Origin: Comamonadaceae bacterium
GTDB taxonomy: Bacteria > Pseudomonadota > Gammaproteobacteria > Burkholderiales > Burkholderiaceae_C
Assembly (NCBI GenBank): GCA_947452785.1
Contig: CANGDZ010000010.1
Span: forward strand, 1 to 64,000
DNA: 64,000 bases
Direction of reading: 5' to 3'
The translations under genes were made by a program, and so were the position numbers. Positions 1 through 8,152 of the stretch are shown piece by piece. How positions within the stretch are numbered: the stretch's first letter is position 1; each line of letters starts with the position of its first letter. The notes beneath the pieces were generated by a model. That model searched no databases. It was not told where the DNA came from and was given only the letters and a program-made list of their open reading frames with translations.

Positions 1-56
1 CAGCAGACAGCATGGCCCAACCCCTTTGAAGCGGATAACGCATTGATTCTATTGAG

Positions 57-83
57 CATTTCTAATGGTGTCCATTAGAAATG
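57..83. repeat. Perfect 12-bp inverted repeat
   Basis: CATTTCTAATGG and CCATTAGAAATG are exact reverse complements separated by TGT. Without a following T run it is a poor intrinsic terminator. It could be a dyad operator or a 3'-end structure of a gene that ends at the TAG at 76-78. Confidence 0.6.
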
Positions 84-394
84 ACAAGACTGGAGAGGGT
101 GAAATTGATCGGTCACAATCAAGCATCGATTCCTATTGGAAAATCTCGGTTCATTGTTTTTTTCTAGAAATGAATTGCGGATAATCCCCCCCATAACTTC
201 GATGGATGTCCATACCTCAAGGTCTCGCAATACCTTCATTTTTTTTTCAAATCCCACTTTAGCTGGCCACTCCCCAGCGCGACCACGAGAAAGGTGAAAT
301 ACAGGTAAAGTTCGGTGCTTGCAGGGATTTACATAAAAACACAAAAATCGACTAAAGTGCCGCAAGTTATTTTGAATTTATAGACTTTATGCTC

Positions 395-421
395 GCGGTC
401 CTTGTCAGAACCGCTTTTTTT
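395..421 (+). terminator. Terminator-like hairpin in the efflux leader
   Basis: GCGGT (395-399) pairs with ACCGC (410-414), followed by seven T residues (415-421). It sits 16 bases before the chosen adaptor start at 437. It could end transcription from upstream or act as an attenuator of the efflux operon. The stem is only 5 bp, so this is tentative. Confidence 0.4.
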
Positions 422-436
422 CGGGATAAGCATCAC

Positions 437-1774
437 ATGAATTTTGTCGCTCGTTTGCCAGCCCATGTCACTGGGATCACTTTGTGGGGTGCTTCACTCG
501 CTCTCGGTTTGGTTGCCTGCTCCCAAAAAGCCCCGCCTGAAAGCACACCTGCCGCTGCCGCACCTGCGGCAGGCGCCTCGACCGGAACCACGGGCACCCC
601 AGCGGCGGCACCGGCCACCAGCGCGCCCCCCGCAGCGCCCGCCCCTGTGGTCAGCGTGGTCACCGTCAAGGTTGAAAAGCGCGATGTGCCCGTGGTCCTT
701 AAAGCCGTGGGTTCGGCCATCTCATTGGCGAGCGTGGACATTCGCCCCCAAGTGACCAGTGCCATCACGCAAGTGCATTTCAAAGAAGGTCAATTTGTGA
801 ACAAAGGCGATGTCTTGTTCACCCTGGACACCCGCACCGATGAAACCAACTTGGCCAAGGCTAAAGCCCAGTTGGCCAAAGACCAGGCGGCCTTGGCAGA
901 CGCCAAACGCCAACTCACCCGCAGCCGCGATTTGGTGGCGCAAAACTTTGTCTCGGGCGCCGCAGTGGACTCGGCACAAACGCTGGTTGACTCCTCCGCT
1001 GCGGTGGTGGCATCAGACGCCGCCGCCGTCCAAGCCGCGCAAGTGGCTTTGTCTTATGGCCGCATCACCTCGCCGCACGCCGGGCGTACCGGGGTGATCA
1101 ACACGCCGGCAGGCTCTATCGTGCAAGCCAATGTGTCCGTACTGGTGAATGTGGTGCAAGTCAACCCCATGGCGGTGGCTTTCAATTTGCCGCAGCGCGA
1201 TTTGGCCGATTTCTTGGCCGCCGCCAGCAGCACTACCCAAGTCAAAGTCACCGCCACTTTGCCGGAAGACAAAAAACCCTTGATCGGCAAACTGCAGTTC
1301 GTTGACAACGCGGTGGATCCGGCGTCCGGTACGGTCAAACTTAAAGCGGTATTTGACAATAAAGACAGCAAACTGTGGCCCGGCTTGTTTGTCAACGTGG
1401 GCCTGACCACCAAGAAAATTGAAGACGCCCTGGTGGTGCCGCAAGCGGCCATCATCCAAAGCGTGCGCGGTCCCATCGTGTATGTGGTGGAAGACGGCAA
1501 AGCCGTGGTTCGCCCGATCAAGATGGTCTTTGCTGCAGGACCTGAGGCCGCAGTGACCGGCGTGCAAGAAAACGATGTTCTCGTGGTGGATGGCAAACAA
1601 AATCTGCGCCCCGGCGTGAAGGTGGTCGAGCGGCCCAAAGAGAACAAGGAGCCCGGCAAAGAAGGCGCGGGCGCACCCGCGGCCAATCCATCCGCACCAG
1701 GCGCCGCCGCCGCGCCGGTCCCTGCACCCGTCCCTGCACCCGCAGTTGCGGCCCCGGCCTCTGCAGCCAAATAA
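437..1774 (+). CDS. RND efflux periplasmic adaptor (membrane fusion lipoprotein)
   Basis: Periplasmic adaptor that would link the RND pump encoded next to an outer-membrane channel. The start at 437 gives 445 residues beginning MNFVARL and a lipoprotein signal ending in the lipobox LVAC; an in-frame start at 389 would place 16 unlikely residues ahead of the signal. A Pro/Ala-rich linker (about 22-70) is followed by the biotinyl-lipoyl half-motif (VHFKEGQFVNKGDVLFTLD), an alpha-hairpin rich in Ala/Lys, the beta-barrel and a membrane-proximal domain. The C-terminal 50 residues are again Pro/Ala rich, which is longer than usual. It is 18 bases upstream of the permease gene and surely co-transcribed. 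Substrates cannot be predicted. Confidence 0.92.
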   Translation: MNFVARLPAHVTGITLWGASLALGLVACSQKAPPESTPAAAAPAAGASTGTTGTPAAAPATSAPPAAPAPVVSVVTVKVEKRDVPVVLKAVGSAISLASVDIRPQVTSAITQVHFKEGQFVNKGDVLFTLDTRTDETNLAKAKAQLAKDQAALADAKRQLTRSRDLVAQNFVSGAAVDSAQTLVDSSAAVVASDAAAVQAAQVALSYGRITSPHAGRTGVINTPAGSIVQANVSVLVNVVQVNPMAVAFNLPQRDLADFLAAASSTTQVKVTATLPEDKKPLIGKLQFVDNAVDPASGTVKLKAVFDNKDSKLWPGLFVNVGLTTKKIEDALVVPQAAIIQSVRGPIVYVVEDGKAVVRPIKMVFAAGPEAAVTGVQENDVLVVDGKQNLRPGVKVVERPKENKEPGKEGAGAPAANPSAPGAAAAPVPAPVPAPAVAAPASAAK

Positions 1775-1792
1775 ATTGCCAGGCCCCATCGC

Positions 1793-4700
1793 ATGAACTT
1801 TTCTGAGCTCTTCATCCGTCGCCCGGTCATGACGGTGCTGCTGAACACAGCCATCGTGTTGGCCGGTGTCATTGGCTATAAAAACATTCCGGTGGCGGCG
1901 CTGCCCAGTTACGACACGCCAGTGATCAACGTGTCGGCCGTACTGGCCGGCGCCAACCCGGAGACCATGGCCAGTTCCGTGGCCTTGCCGCTGGAAAAAC
2001 AATTTCAGACCATCCCGGGTCTGAAAGTCATCAGCTCCACCAGCACCCTGGGCAGCACCTCGATCACCCTGGAGTTTATTGAGAGCCGCAACATCGACGC
2101 CGCCTCATTGGACGTGCAAGCCGCGCTGCTGCGCGCGCAGCGCACCTTGCCGATTGACATGACGATCCCGCCGTCGTACCGCAAGGTGAATCCAGCCGAT
2201 GCACCGGTGCTGTTGATTTCACTGCGCTCGCCTTCGCTGCCCCAAGCCGAGCTGCAAGACTATGCCGAACACCTGATCTCACCCACACTCTCAACCATTG
2301 ACGGCGTGGCTCAGGTAAACATTTATGGCGCCAAACGCTTTGCCGTGCGGGTGCGCGTTGACCCCGCAGCTTTGGCGGCGCGCAACATCGGCTTGGACGA
2401 GTTGAGTGCCGCACTGAAAGCGGCCAACGTCAACACTCCGGCCGGCACCTTTGACGGACCGCAACAGACATTGGTGTTGCAAGCCAACAAGCAGATGAGT
2501 TCGGCGCGTGAGTTTGCCGATTTGATCATCAGCAACAAAGGCGGTGTGCCCGTGCGTTTACGCGATGTGGCCAAAGTGCAAGACAGCGTGGAAGTCGTCA
2601 AGACTTGGGCCACTTTGAATGGCGAGAACTCGATCACCTTGGCGATTCAGCGTCAGCCCGGCGCCAATACCGTCAAGGTGGTGGATGCGGTGAATCAAAC
2701 TCTGCCCGAGTTGAAAGCGCAAATGCCCGAATCGGTGTCGCTGACACCGGTAAACGACCGCTCCATTTCGATTCGCCATGCACTGGAAGACGTGAGCCTG
2801 ACCTTGATCGGCACCATCATGCTGGTGGTTCTGGTGATCTTCTTGTTCCTGCGCCGCTTTGTCGCCACAGCCATTCCGGCCCTGTCTTTGCCGGTATCGC
2901 TGTTGGGTGCGGTAGCCTTGTTATGGGGACTGAACTACAGCCTCGACAACATCTCTCTTTTGGGCTTGACCCTGGCTGTAGGCCTGGTGGTCGACGATGC
3001 GATTGTGGTGCTGGAAAACATCATTCGCCACGTCGAAGCGGGTGAACCGCCGTTCAAGGCCGCGCTGCGCGGCGCGCGCGAAGTGGGTTTCACCATCATC
3101 TCCATTTCCACCTCCTTGGTGGCGGTGTTCATTCCCATCTTCTTTATGCCGGGCGTGATCGGCCTGCTGTTCCACGAGTTCGCCGTGGTGGTGGGCTTGT
3201 CGATCGCCGTCTCGGCCTTTGTATCCTTGACGCTGGTGCCCATGTTGGCGAGTCGCTACCTGACCGACGAAGAACACAAAAAACAACCGGGCTGGTTGGT
3301 GCGTCAGTTTGAACGCGGATTTGATGCGCTCTTGGGCGCCTACTCACGCTCGCTGGATTTGGCGCTGAGTCACAGCAAGTTCATTTTGCTGATCGCGGTG
3401 GCGACCTTCGGCATCACGGCTTGGATGTTGACAGTAATCCCCAAAGGCTTTTTCCCCGAAGAAGACATTGGACAAATCCAGGTGACCACCGAGGGGCCTG
3501 AAGATATTTCTTTTGAAGCCATGATCGGCTTGCAAGAGCGCACGGCGGCCATCTTTCGCAAAGACCCGAACGTAGCGGCCGTCAACTCCTTCAACGGCGG
3601 CGTGGGCTCTCAAAATTCAGGGCGCATGTTTATCACCTTGAAGCCTCAGAACGAGCGCAAGCCCATGAAAGTGGTGGTTGAAGATTTGCGTAAAAAACTG
3701 CGAGGCGTGCCGGGCATCAACGTGTTCATGAGGCCCGTGCAAAACTTGCAACTGGGTGGCCGTCAAAGCAAGGCCCGCTACCAGTACATTTTGCAAAGTG
3801 TGAAGGCGGGCGAACTGAATACCTGGGCCGGCAAACTGCAAGAGAAAATGCGGGCCAACCCCATCTTCCGCGACATCACCAGTGACGCTCAGTTGCGCGG
3901 TCTGCAGGCTGACATTCAAATCAACCGCGATCGCGCCAACACCTTGGGTGTATCGGTCGATGCGGTGCGTACCGCCTTGTTCAGCGCCTTTGGTGAGCGG
4001 CAAGTCTCTACCATGTACCTGGCCACCGACAGCTACCAGGTGATCATGGAAGTCAGCCCTGAAGCCAAAAGAGACGAGTCGGCGCTGGACAGCATTTATG
4101 TGCGCTCCAGCAATGGCAGCTTGGTGCCCATGTCCGGCTTTGCCACTGTCTCGCGCACCGTGGGACCGACCTCGATCAACCACGTGGGCCAGTTGCAAGC
4201 GGTGACCGTGTCCTTCAACTTAGCGCCCGGCGCAGCGCTGGGTGATGCGACCACGCAACTGGAAGCGGCGGCCGATGCAATTCAATTGCCCAGCTCCATT
4301 ATCCGCACCTATGGGGGTGATGCCGCAGTCTTCAAGAACTCACAGGGCAGTCAAAGCATCTTGATCATCTCGGCCTTGCTGGTGATTTATGTGCTGCTGG
4401 GCGTGCTGTACGAAAGTTACATCCACCCGATCACCATCTTTGCCGGTCTGCCCTCGGCCGCTGTGGGCGCCTTGGGCACGCTGATGATTTTTGGCCAAGA
4501 TTTGACGCTGATTGCGACCATCGGAATCTTGCTGCTGATCGGTATTGTCAAGAAGAACGCCATCATGATGATTGACTTTGCGCTGGAAGCGCAGCGCCAT
4601 GAAGGCATGACCCCGGCGCAAGCGATCCGCGAGGCCTGTGTGCTGCGCTTTCGCCCGATCATGATGACCTCCATTGCCGCCTTGATGGGAGCCTTGCCCA

Positions 4701-4873
4701 TTGCGCTGGGATTGGGCGCCGGTGCCGAGCTGCGACAGCCCTTGGGTCTGGCTGTGGTCGGTGGCTTGGTGTTTTCGCAAGCGGTGACGCTGTACATCAC
4801 CCCGGTAATTTACCTGGCGCTGGAACGCTTCAGCGGGACGGGTCCGATTGTGGGTGACGAGTTGCCGGCTTGA
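1793..4873 (+). CDS. RND efflux permease (HAE1/AcrB-MdtC type)
   Basis: Inner-membrane proton-driven multidrug exporter of 1026 residues, the normal size for the hydrophobe/amphiphile efflux-1 family. It starts with the typical cytoplasmic helix MNFSELFIRRPVM. Two large periplasmic loops follow TM1 and TM7. The proton-relay aspartates in TM4 are present as the VVDDAIVV motif (Asp401, Asp402), with the family motifs GxxxLxVGLVVDDAIVVLEN before and a TM10-12 block at the end. The sequence flavour (SLDNISLLGLTLAVGLVVDD, KKNAIMMIDFAL) is closer to MdtB/MdtC or CusA-like drug pumps than to AcrB itself, but I cannot assign substrates. It overlaps the 3' end of the convergent methyltransferase gene by 44 bases. 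No outer-membrane factor gene lies in the window. Confidence 0.95.
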   Translation: MNFSELFIRRPVMTVLLNTAIVLAGVIGYKNIPVAALPSYDTPVINVSAVLAGANPETMASSVALPLEKQFQTIPGLKVISSTSTLGSTSITLEFIESRNIDAASLDVQAALLRAQRTLPIDMTIPPSYRKVNPADAPVLLISLRSPSLPQAELQDYAEHLISPTLSTIDGVAQVNIYGAKRFAVRVRVDPAALAARNIGLDELSAALKAANVNTPAGTFDGPQQTLVLQANKQMSSAREFADLIISNKGGVPVRLRDVAKVQDSVEVVKTWATLNGENSITLAIQRQPGANTVKVVDAVNQTLPELKAQMPESVSLTPVNDRSISIRHALEDVSLTLIGTIMLVVLVIFLFLRRFVATAIPALSLPVSLLGAVALLWGLNYSLDNISLLGLTLAVGLVVDDAIVVLENIIRHVEAGEPPFKAALRGAREVGFTIISISTSLVAVFIPIFFMPGVIGLLFHEFAVVVGLSIAVSAFVSLTLVPMLASRYLTDEEHKKQPGWLVRQFERGFDALLGAYSRSLDLALSHSKFILLIAVATFGITAWMLTVIPKGFFPEEDIGQIQVTTEGPEDISFEAMIGLQERTAAIFRKDPNVAAVNSFNGGVGSQNSGRMFITLKPQNERKPMKVVVEDLRKKLRGVPGINVFMRPVQNLQLGGRQSKARYQYILQSVKAGELNTWAGKLQEKMRANPIFRDITSDAQLRGLQADIQINRDRANTLGVSVDAVRTALFSAFGERQVSTMYLATDSYQVIMEVSPEAKRDESALDSIYVRSSNGSLVPMSGFATVSRTVGPTSINHVGQLQAVTVSFNLAPGAALGDATTQLEAAADAIQLPSSIIRTYGGDAAVFKNSQGSQSILIISALLVIYVLLGVLYESYIHPITIFAGLPSAAVGALGTLMIFGQDLTLIATIGILLLIGIVKKNAIMMIDFALEAQRHEGMTPAQAIREACVLRFRPIMMTSIAALMGALPIALGLGAGAELRQPLGLAVVGGLVFSQAVTLYITPVIYLALERFSGTGPIVGDELPA

Positions 4874-5624
4874 ACGGGGCTGGGCTGACAGGTGCGGGTT
4901 TAAAAGGTGCCTGATACAGCCAGACCGGCCGGCCGGCGCTGGCCTGCACTACCGCGGCGGGCACCAGCTCAGCGGCCTCAAACTCGAGGCTGACCAACCA
5001 GGCGCCTGGCTTCATGTTCTCACGCGCTTTGGTCACCGCATGCGGCATGGTCTCGGGGCGCTGAAACAAATACACCAGATCGTAGTCCGACCAGTCTTCT
5101 TGCCAAATGTCGCCATGCCAGATGCGCGCCCAAGGGCAGCGCAGCGCAGCCATGAAGCGCAAAGGCCAGCTGAATTCAATGCCACAAAATTGGGCTTGCG
5201 GATAAGCCACGCGCAAAGCGCGCAAGCCATCGCCCACACCACAACCCGCGTCCAACAGCAAAGCGCCTGATGGCAAAGGTGCGGCTTGCGACAGATCACG
5301 CAAAGCATTCAAAGGGGTGGGGAAAATCGGCGCATCGTGCCACGCATGCACGGGGTAAATCAGTAAGGCCAGCGCCAAGGGAATCAGCCAACCCCAGGCG
5401 GGGAAGACGGCGGCGCCGGAGAGCCAAAGAGACAGCGGAAAACCTAGCACAAGTGCCCATCGACGCGCCGGGGTGCGGCCCACCACGCTGAAAGCTACCG
5501 CCACAGCGCAGGCCAAAGCCATAGCCCACAACTCGGGTAAAAGGCCAGAGGCATTCAGGTAGATCACCCAAGCGCCGCCCCACACCAAGAGTGCAGGCAC
5601 AGGCCATTTCAGAAGTTTAGACAC
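4830..5624 (-). CDS. Membrane-anchored class I SAM-dependent methyltransferase
   Basis: A 264-residue protein with four or so hydrophobic segments in its first 95 residues, then a soluble class I methyltransferase domain. Motif I is LLDAGCGVGDG (about residues 122-132) and an acidic residue at the end of strand 2 follows in QFCGIEFSW; DYDLVYLFQRPE looks like the post-motif strand 4. The tail carries a near-duplicated Pro/Lys stretch (APFKPAPVSPAPFKPA). It lies 41 bases downstream of motB on the same strand, so it is probably read through from motAB. The substrate is unknown. The membrane anchor and the position next to the stator genes suggest either chance operon inclusion or modification of an envelope component. 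Confidence 0.75.
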   Translation of the reverse strand: MSKLLKWPVPALLVWGGAWVIYLNASGLLPELWAMALACAVAVAFSVVGRTPARRWALVLGFPLSLWLSGAAVFPAWGWLIPLALALLIYPVHAWHDAPIFPTPLNALRDLSQAAPLPSGALLLDAGCGVGDGLRALRVAYPQAQFCGIEFSWPLRFMAALRCPWARIWHGDIWQEDWSDYDLVYLFQRPETMPHAVTKARENMKPGAWLVSLEFEAAELVPAAVVQASAGRPVWLYQAPFKPAPVSPAPFKPATRHPQSDPSR

Positions 5625-5665
5625 AGACGCTCCATCGACGCAGCCTAAAGGCCAGTACAGGCCTA

Positions 5666-6652
5666 TTATTCCTTGTACATCACCGTGATGCTGATGCGTC
5701 GGTTACGCGGGTCTTTGGGGTCGTTGGGGTTGTAAGGTGCACTGTCGGCCACCCCTTCGATCTTGGCAAAGCGACTTTCGGGCACGCCTTTTTTACCAAT
5801 CAGCTTACGGGTTTCTTCCGCCCGCTCGGCCGACAAAGACCAGTTGTTGCGGCCATCGGTATTGGCAAAAGCCACGCTGTCGGTGTGACCCCGAATGGCC
5901 AGTTTGTTGTCCAACTTGGCCACGCTCTTGGCCACTTCGTTCAGCAGCACCTGGGCTTTCGGGGTCAATTGGGTGGTCCCCAAACCAAACATCGCAAAAT
6001 CGGCCTTGTCGATGATCTCGACGCGCAGGCCTTCTTTTTCTCGCACAAACTTGACCTGCTCGCTCATATTTTCAAGGCGCGGATTTTTCGCCAAACTATC
6101 TTTGACTTCTTTTTCCAGTTTGTCAAAGTTGGCTTTGTCTTGCTGTTCGGCCACCTGTTTCTTCTGCTCTTCGCTCAGGCTCTCAGGGTTGTTACGCTCT
6201 TGGGCATTGGGCGCTGGATCGTTCTCGGTCGGGCCGCCCTGCGAGCGCGGTGTCACCCGCTCCATGGCCGCCGTTTGTTTGGCTGCAAACGGAAAACCGT
6301 CTGGATCGATCACCGAGCGGCCGCCGAGCATGCCGTCCGAGCCGGCCAACTTGCCCATGGTCACGTTGCTGTGCGAGGTGGGTCGGAAATAATCGGCAAT
6401 GCTTTTGCGCTGATCGGCATTGGAGGCGCCGAGCAGCCACATCAACAAGAAGAAGGCCATCATGGCGGTCATCATGTCGGCCAGCGCAATTTTCCAAGCG
6501 CCACCGTGAGCACCACCGTGCCCATCGTCCATGATCTTTTTGACGATGATGGGCGCCAGGGGCGCTGCAGCCTCTGGCTCCGCGACCGGGGCCGCATCAG
6601 GGGCTGCGTCCGGTTTCAGCTCTTCTGCTGGGGCTTGAGATTCATCCGCCAT
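5666..6652 (-). CDS. motB: Flagellar stator protein MotB
   Basis: Peptidoglycan-anchored half of the proton-conducting stator, 328 residues. After an Ala/Pro/Glu-rich cytoplasmic tail of about 35 residues comes the single TM helix with the proton-binding aspartate (ALADMMTAMMAFFLLMW, Asp59). A plug-like amphipathic segment and a charged linker follow, then an OmpA-like peptidoglycan-binding domain with RGHTDS and NNWSLSAERA. The motA stop and motB start are separated by 5 bases, so the two are translationally close. A flexible Gly/His stretch (DDGHGGAHGGAW) directly precedes the TM helix, as in other proteobacterial MotB proteins. Confidence 0.97.
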   Translation of the reverse strand: MADESQAPAEELKPDAAPDAAPVAEPEAAAPLAPIIVKKIMDDGHGGAHGGAWKIALADMMTAMMAFFLLMWLLGASNADQRKSIADYFRPTSHSNVTMGKLAGSDGMLGGRSVIDPDGFPFAAKQTAAMERVTPRSQGGPTENDPAPNAQERNNPESLSEEQKKQVAEQQDKANFDKLEKEVKDSLAKNPRLENMSEQVKFVREKEGLRVEIIDKADFAMFGLGTTQLTPKAQVLLNEVAKSVAKLDNKLAIRGHTDSVAFANTDGRNNWSLSAERAEETRKLIGKKGVPESRFAKIEGVADSAPYNPNDPKDPRNRRISITVMYKE

Positions 6653-6657
6653 GGCGA

Positions 6658-7521
6658 TTAACCTCGCATGCCGTCAAAGACTTCCGCAAAACTCGGCTGG
6701 TTGTGGTGGCTGATACCCACACGGGCGGCTTCAATGATCAGCGGCATGGGGTGGCCATTCAAGGTGCCCACGATGATCTGTTTGACCACGCCGTAAATCT
6801 CGCCTTCGTCGTTGATGATTTCGGTCAGACGCTTGGAGAAGGGCTCAAAAAAGCCATAAGCCAAAAACACCCCCATGAACGTTCCCACCAACGCGCTACC
6901 GATCAGTCCACCCAGCACGGTAGGCGGTTGATCGATCGCACCCATGGTCTTCACCACACCCAACACGCAAGCCACAATACCCAGCGCAGGCAAGGCGCCG
7001 GCCAATGTACCCAAAGAATCGGCGGCTTTCAGCGCGCCGTGGTGGTGGGTTTTGATACTCAAGTTCATCACATCTTCAACGGCCATGGGGTCCAGGTTAC
7101 CCTGTGACACCACCATCAACCGAACCGTATCGGTGATCAGATGCAACAACGAATGCTCTTTAAGCACTTTTGGGAATTCGGCGAAAATCGCGCTGGATTC
7201 GGGGGTCTCGATGTGGGCTTCCAGGGCCACGGCCCCTTCGGCTTTGAGCACCTTCATTAATTTGGAGACCAAGAAAATGGTGGCCAAATAATCGGCTTTG
7301 TGAAAAGAAGGGCCTTTAAATACTTTGGCGATGCCGCCGATGGTCGCTTTGACCGTGTCGCCACTGTTGCCGATCAGCATACCGCCGATCGCAGCACCGA
7401 AAATCGTGAACAGCTCATGGGGCGCGGCTTCCAAAATGGGGCCCATCTCGCCGTGCAACACGGGTGCGCCAAAGACGCACACCATCAAAACAACTACACC
7501 TATGATCGCTACCATGGTCAA
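6658..7521 (-). CDS. motA: Flagellar stator protein MotA
   Basis: Integral-membrane stator subunit of 287 residues. It has the four TM helices, the large cytoplasmic loop carrying the charged residues that touch FliG, and the conserved proline-containing TM3 segment (LAGALPALGIVACVLGVV). It pairs with MotB just downstream to form the proton channel that powers rotation. The GAGA-type purine-rich stretch upstream of the ATG is a weak Shine-Dalgarno. A degenerate sigma-28 site lies at 7553-7579, which would fit late-class expression as in enteric bacteria. Confidence 0.97.
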   Translation of the reverse strand: MTMVAIIGVVVLMVCVFGAPVLHGEMGPILEAAPHELFTIFGAAIGGMLIGNSGDTVKATIGGIAKVFKGPSFHKADYLATIFLVSKLMKVLKAEGAVALEAHIETPESSAIFAEFPKVLKEHSLLHLITDTVRLMVVSQGNLDPMAVEDVMNLSIKTHHHGALKAADSLGTLAGALPALGIVACVLGVVKTMGAIDQPPTVLGGLIGSALVGTFMGVFLAYGFFEPFSKRLTEIINDEGEIYGVVKQIIVGTLNGHPMPLIIEAARVGISHHNQPSFAEVFDGMRG

Positions 7522-7552
7522 TCTCTCTCTTTAAGAGCAAGACAGGTAGTGC

Positions 7553-7579
7553 CGATGGGCGTATCTACAACTGTCTTAC
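7553..7579 (-). promoter_or_regulatory. Weak sigma-28-like promoter before motA
   Basis: Reading the minus strand: GTAAGACA, 11 bases, GCCCATCG. The AAG core and the GCC-AT core sit in the same register as the better sites in this window, but GCCCAT replaces GCCGAT. Predicted start near 7546, about 25 bases before motA. Confidence 0.4.
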
Positions 7580-7585
7580 CTTCAC

Positions 7586-7616
7586 ATACAAGTCACCGGC
7601 GCCATGAGACTTGTAT
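7586..7616. repeat. 9-bp perfect inverted repeat between fliS and motA
   Basis: ATACAAGTC (7586-7594) and GACTTGTAT (7608-7616) are exact reverse complements around a 13-base centre that itself contains GGCGCC. It lies 10 bases after the fliS stop. Neither strand has a T run, so it is either a Rho-type 3'-end structure for fliS or an operator near motA. Confidence 0.6.
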
Positions 7617-7626
7617 CTCATGACCT

Positions 7627-8064
7627 TCAGTGAACCGAACTACCACCCAAATTCATGGCCAAGCTTTTGGCAGCTGGCAACAAATTAGGCACATCACGCC
7701 AAGCTTGACGAATCTCACTCATCAAGGTTTGCACTTCTTGCAACGCCACCAAATCATTGCGCGCATTGACATGAATCAGGCGACGCGTTACATAGCTATA
7801 CAACTCATGCAAGTTTTTGGCCAGGTCACCACCTTTGTCCAAATCCAAAGCGCCTTGCAAACCAATCACAATGCGGCCCGCACGGGTCAAGCTTTTGTTC
7901 TTGTCTTCAATCGATCCGTGCTCAATATGACCGCGCGCAGTGACCAAGCTCTCGATCAAACCGTCGAACAGCATCTGAATCAGCTCGACCTTGTTGGACA
8001 CCAACGCCTGTGACGTCCGGTTGCCTTCGCCGTAACCTTCGATAGCTTTGAAATGAACTCGCAT
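7627..8064 (-). CDS. fliS: Flagellin export chaperone FliS
   Basis: Small helical cytoplasmic chaperone (145 residues) that binds the disordered C terminus of flagellin and stops premature polymerisation before export. The family signature (SNKVELIQMLFDGLIESL) and the alpha-helical bundle layout are present. Unusually it is separated from fliD, which lies 36 kb away, and stands between fliA and motA. A good Shine-Dalgarno (AGGAG, 8078-8074) precedes the ATG by 9 bases. A sigma-28 site (8098-8124) and a hairpin covering part of the Shine-Dalgarno (8076-8098) lie in the leader. With two flagellin genes in the window it presumably serves both. Confidence 0.93.
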   Translation of the reverse strand: MRVHFKAIEGYGEGNRTSQALVSNKVELIQMLFDGLIESLVTARGHIEHGSIEDKNKSLTRAGRIVIGLQGALDLDKGGDLAKNLHELYSYVTRRLIHVNARNDLVALQEVQTLMSEIRQAWRDVPNLLPAAKSLAMNLGGSSVH

Positions 8065-8075
8065 GATCTGTAACT

Positions 8076-8098
8076 CCTGTTGAATCTCTTACAACAGG
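8076..8098 (-). promoter_or_regulatory. fliS leader hairpin overlapping the Shine-Dalgarno
   Basis: On the minus strand CCTGTTG and CAACAGG form a perfect 7-bp stem around a 9-base loop. The 3' arm contains the AGG of the fliS AGGAG ribosome-binding site. The predicted sigma-28 start (about 8091) lies just inside the 5' arm, so only transcripts reading through from fliA would carry the full stem. Confidence 0.55.
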
Positions 8099-8124
8099 AT
8101 TCGGTGCTGCTACAGAAAACTTGA
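8098..8124 (-). promoter_or_regulatory. Sigma-28 (FliA) promoter of fliS
   Basis: Minus strand: TCAAGTTT (8124-8117), 11 bases, ACCGAATC (8105-8098). Same architecture as the promoters before flgP, flgM, fliD, flaG and flagellin 1. It is 33 bases before the fliS start. Confidence 0.75.
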
Positions 8125-8152
8125 GCGCCTTCGCCACTTGAATTCTCACTAT

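Larger units (their letters stand above)
1..436. other. Leader/intergenic region before the efflux operon
   Basis: No convincing gene is visible in these 436 bases. The first plus-strand frame is open from the window edge to a TAG at 76-78, so positions 1-78 could be the last 25 codons of an upstream gene, but the stretch is too short to identify. The region holds a perfect 12-base inverted repeat (57-83), AT-rich DNA around 230-390 and a terminator-like hairpin with a T run (395-421) just before the efflux adaptor start. I could not pick a convincing sigma-70 promoter. Confidence 0.5.

Noticed and set aside
75-365. 96-codon open frame on the minus strand before the efflux adaptor
   Set aside because: A short segment (KVLRDLEVW) recalls four-helix-bundle proteins, but the rest does not fit, there is no ribosome-binding site and the DNA looks intergenic.
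1013-2002. Long minus-strand open frames across the efflux genes
   Set aside because: They are mirror frames of GC-rich coding DNA; the translation is His/Gly/Arg rich with no domain, while the plus strand encodes clear efflux proteins.
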